Shown here: in pieces, positions 61,033 through 64,000 of the stretch
Numbering within the stretch: the first letter of the stretch is position 1
Layout of the letters: each line of letters opens with the position of its first letter
Source of the DNA: an uncultured Alphaproteobacteria bacterium
GTDB lineage: Bacteria; Pseudomonadota; Alphaproteobacteria; HIMB59
Direction of reading: 5' to 3'
Assembly: GCA_902546975.1 (NCBI GenBank)
Contig: CACCLU010000004.1
Span: 1-64,000, forward strand
DNA: 64,000 nt
Notes under the pieces: generated by a model
Told to the model about the DNA's origin: nothing
Databases searched by the model: none
The model's input: the letters and a program-made list of their open reading frames with translations, nothing else
Translations under genes and position numbers: made by a program

Positions 61033-62486
61033 TATATAATGCTTAAGGAAATACTCTTATTTATCATTTCAAATAAAAGTTTTGGATAAATTCCTAAAAG
61101 CATTGTGAGAAATGCTAAACAGGAGAAGTAGAAAATTTCAATATTTGTTAAATCAGCTAATTGCTTAATATCTGATTTTAAATCTCCGAAATTTATATTT
61201 TTGTACAATAAGAGCATGTATGAAGCTCCTAAGATTACTCCAATAGCGGTAAAAAAAGTAAGATAAACACTAACACTTATAGTTGACATTATAACTAAGA
61301 ACTCCCCAACAAAACCACTAGTTCCAGGAAGACCCACAGATGAGAGCATAAAAACCATAAAAAAGAATGAATATTTAGGCATTACATTTGTTACACCACT
61401 ATAATCAGATATCATTCTGGTGTGATGTCTTTCGTATACCACACCAACTATTAAAAATAATGCTGCAGAAACAATTCCATGACTTATCATCTGAAAATAC
61501 GCACCATTAATTCCATCTTGAGTTAAAGTGAAAATGCCAATGGTGACAAATCCCATATGAGCAACAGAGGAATAGGCAATCATTTTTTTCATATCTAGTT
61601 GTCTTAGAGCTACAATTGAGGTGTAAACAATAGCTACACAACTTAGTGCAAAAATCATTGGTTGAAAGTAAATTGAGGCATACTCAAAAAAAGGTAAGGA
61701 TAGCCTTATAAAACCGTATGCGCCTAATTTAAGAAGCACACCAGCTAAAATTACTGAACCACTCGTGGGCGCTTGAACGTGTGCATCAGGTAACCATGTA
61801 TGAAAAGGAAACATTGGTACTTTTACTGCAAAAGATGCAAAAAAACATAAAAAGAGAACCAACTCTATTTGCTGATCAAATGTAAAGTCGGAAATTAACT
61901 CAATATTGCCTGATTTCACTTTAGAAATAATATAAATAATCGCAAGTAACATTAAAACAGATCCTGCTAGTGTGTAGAGAAAGAATTTGAAAGTAGCATA
62001 AAGTCTATTTTCTCCTCCCCAAATTCCAATAATCAAAAACATTGGGATTAAAACAGCTTCAAAGAAAACGTAAAAAATTACAAGATCGATACTTACAAAT
62101 ACTCCTATAATAAAACTCTCAAGTAATAAAAAATAAATAACAAATTCTTTGGCTCTATTTTGAATAGAGTTAATAGAGCACAATAAACAAATAGGGACTA
62201 AGAAGGTAGTCAGTAATATTAGTGGTATTGAAACACCATCAACTCCGACATAGTAATTTATATCAAACTTATCAAACCAAGTATGAAACTCAATAAATTG
62301 ATAACCATTTTTGGATTTATCATAAAAAATTGGCAATAACAAACTAAGAAGAAATTCACCTGTTGTTATCCATAAACCTGATAGAAAAATAGTTTTGTTT
62401 TTGAGTTGCGTGCTACTTGAAAGTGAGAGTGTTAATGCTCCTATGATAGGCGTTAAGATTAACAGTGATAATATTGGGAAACTCAT
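61032..62486 (-). CDS. nuoM: NADH-quinone oxidoreductase subunit M
   Basis: ORF 484 aa; FAVKVPMFPFHTWLPDAHVQAPTSGSVILAGVLLKLGAYG. Confidence 0.97.
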   Translation of the reverse strand: MSFPILSLLILTPIIGALTLSLSSSTQLKNKTIFLSGLWITTGEFLLSLLLPIFYDKSKNGYQFIEFHTWFDKFDINYYVGVDGVSIPLILLTTFLVPICLLCSINSIQNRAKEFVIYFLLLESFIIGVFVSIDLVIFYVFFEAVLIPMFLIIGIWGGENRLYATFKFFLYTLAGSVLMLLAIIYIISKVKSGNIELISDFTFDQQIELVLFLCFFASFAVKVPMFPFHTWLPDAHVQAPTSGSVILAGVLLKLGAYGFIRLSLPFFEYASIYFQPMIFALSCVAIVYTSIVALRQLDMKKMIAYSSVAHMGFVTIGIFTLTQDGINGAYFQMISHGIVSAALFLIVGVVYERHHTRMISDYSGVTNVMPKYSFFFMVFMLSSVGLPGTSGFVGEFLVIMSTISVSVYLTFFTAIGVILGASYMLLLYKNINFGDLKSDIKQLADLTNIEIFYFSCLAFLTMLLGIYPKLLFEMINKSISLSII

Positions 62487-62487
62487 C

Positions 62488-64000
62488 TTAGGTTACGGAT
62501 ATATAAAAAATGATAGTTATAAAGAGTGTGAAACCAGAAATTATTATAAAAGTGTAATCGAAAATATACCCTGTTTGTATCCTTTTAAATGCTTTTGAAA
62601 TTGTAGAAACTATCGAGGCACTACCATTTGGTAAATACTTATCAATTATACCTTGGTCTATTTTAGTCCATAAAAACTTGCCTAAATTGTAAAGTGGTAA
62701 AACAAAAATCTTATTATAAAGTTCATCAAAATACCATTTGTTCAAAATAAAATTATAGATTGAGTAAAACCGTTTTTTTAAGTCAGCAAGTTTATTTAAA
62801 TTATAACCATAATAATAAACTGCCAACCCTACACCAAAAGCTACCAATGATTTTGATAAAATTGGATAAAAAGAGGAGTAATATTGCTTATCTTGACTCA
62901 AAAATATTATTCCGTTCCAGAAATTTTTTGAATTATATCCAGCTAATAAATCGTTTAGGAGGAAGCCCGCTAGAATTGCTCCCATGGAAAGTAATAATAA
63001 TGGAACTAACATAAAAGGACCGGATTCATGAATTTTTTCATAATCATAAGATCCATTATAATTCCCATGAAACACCTTAAATATGAGCCTGAACGAGTAA
63101 AATGCAGTCATGGCAGAGACTATAGCTAAAATTACATAAACCAATGGGCCTAAAGTAATTAAGTTAAATGATGAACTTAAAATTAGATCTTTTGAAAAGT
63201 AACCTGATGAATATGGAAAACCTATAATAGCTAGTGTACCTATCCACATCATTACTGCAGTGATTTTCATCTTTGAAAAAAGATTTCCCATTTTATCCAT
63301 ATCTTGCTCATCGTGAACACCATGAATAACAGATCCTGAAGATAAAAAGAGTAATGCCTTAAAATAACCATGTGTTATTAAATGAAAAATTGCGATATTA
63401 AATGCGCCTAAACCACAAGCCACAAACATGAAACCCAACTGACTACAAGTTGAATAAGCTATCACTTTTTTTATATCTTTTTGAAAAAAGCCCACTGATG
63501 CAGCGAAGAATGCCGTTAATAGACCTATTATTAAAACAAAAGTCATTATGAAGTCAGACATGACCATTAATTCTGAAAATCTTACAGTCAAGAAAACACC
63601 AGCTGTTACCATTGTTGCTGCATGAATTAATGCTGAGACAGGTGTAGGTCCCTCCATAGCATCAGGTAACCATGTATGAAAGCCAAACTGTGCAGATTTT
63701 CCCATAGCACCTATGAAAAGGAAAAAACAAGAAAAAATTAAAGCATTAATTTCAAACCCTAAAAAATTAATTTGATAGCTAAATAATTTCTCTTTGCCTG
63801 CAATTATTTCATCAATAGATAATGTGTCTAAAAATATATAGAGAGTTGCAATACCGATGAGAAATCCAAAATCTGCAACTCTGTTTACTAAAAAAGCTTT
63901 CATTGCAGCTAAATTTGCAGACTTCTTATGATGCCAGAAACCTATCAGTAAATAAGAGGCTAGACCAACACCCTCCCATCCAAAAAATAATTGAATTAAA
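62488..64000 (-). CDS. nuoL: NADH-quinone oxidoreductase subunit L (5' end beyond the window)
   Basis: ORF listed to 63903, but the frame stays open to the edge (LIQLFFGWEGVGLASYLLIGFWHHKKSANLAAMKAFLVNRVADFGF); GKSAQFGFHTWLPDAMEGPTPVSALIHAATMVTAG. Confidence 0.97.
   Translation of the reverse strand, partial: LIQLFFGWEGVGLASYLLIGFWHHKKSANLAAMKAFLVNRVADFGFLIGIATLYIFLDTLSIDEIIAGKEKLFSYQINFLGFEINALIFSCFFLFIGAMGKSAQFGFHTWLPDAMEGPTPVSALIHAATMVTAGVFLTVRFSELMVMSDFIMTFVLIIGLLTAFFAASVGFFQKDIKKVIAYSTCSQLGFMFVACGLGAFNIAIFHLITHGYFKALLFLSSGSVIHGVHDEQDMDKMGNLFSKMKITAVMMWIGTLAIIGFPYSSGYFSKDLILSSSFNLITLGPLVYVILAIVSAMTAFYSFRLIFKVFHGNYNGSYDYEKIHESGPFMLVPLLLLSMGAILAGFLLNDLLAGYNSKNFWNGIIFLSQDKQYYSSFYPILSKSLVAFGVGLAVYYYGYNLNKLADLKKRFYSIYNFILNKWYFDELYNKIFVLPLYNLGKFLWTKIDQGIIDKYLPNGSASIVSTISKAFKRIQTGYIFDYTFIIISGFTLFITIIFYISVT

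Noticed and set aside
1-64000. Search for CRISPR, tRNA/rRNA, transposases, phage genes, toxin-antitoxin or defence systems
   Set aside because: None recognised by reading; nearly all sequence is explained by conserved housekeeping genes. A tRNAscan/Infernal run would confirm.

Overview
The window is a gene-dense, very AT-rich stretch of core bacterial chromosome. Family content and gene order match a streamlined alphaproteobacterium, SAR11/HIMB59-like (taxonomy is inferred from synteny and composition; no rRNA is present). About 61 protein-coding genes are supported, with almost no intergenic space. Main blocks: (i) serine biosynthesis (serA, serC, DUF1015 protein); (ii) a BMP-family nucleoside-type ABC transporter next to a Gpt-like phosphoribosyltransferase; (iii) alkA-like glycosylase, 3-HIBDH-like, IMPase-like, trkA, ntrX, ntrY, then ispDF; (iv) lipA-lpd-pdhC-pdhB-pdhA-ftsB-like-eno-kdsA-pyrG-secG-tpiA; (v) ppiD-trpEGDC-moaC-moeA-lexA-gltX-gltA on +; (vi) a long co-directional minus-strand block, nuoL(partial)-M-N-birA-coaX-rnj-DUF1467-proS-lolC-lolD-dnaE-rpsB-tsf-pyrH-frr-uppS-cdsA-dxr-bamA-lpxD-fabZ-lpxA-lpxI-lpxB. 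I found no tRNA, rRNA, CRISPR array, transposon, prophage or defence island, and nothing I would call an undescribed system. The most informative non-routine signals are a pseudoknot-like leader upstream of rpsB, an NtrX whose AAA+ domain has lost the sigma-54 signature in a locus lacking ntrBC and hfq/hflX, a predicted leaderless promoter for gpt, an unlisted 29-aa membrane ORF, a likely Gfo/Idh/MocA pseudoenzyme, and a perfect 10-bp hairpin between transporter genes. All identifications are by reading motifs; no searches were run.
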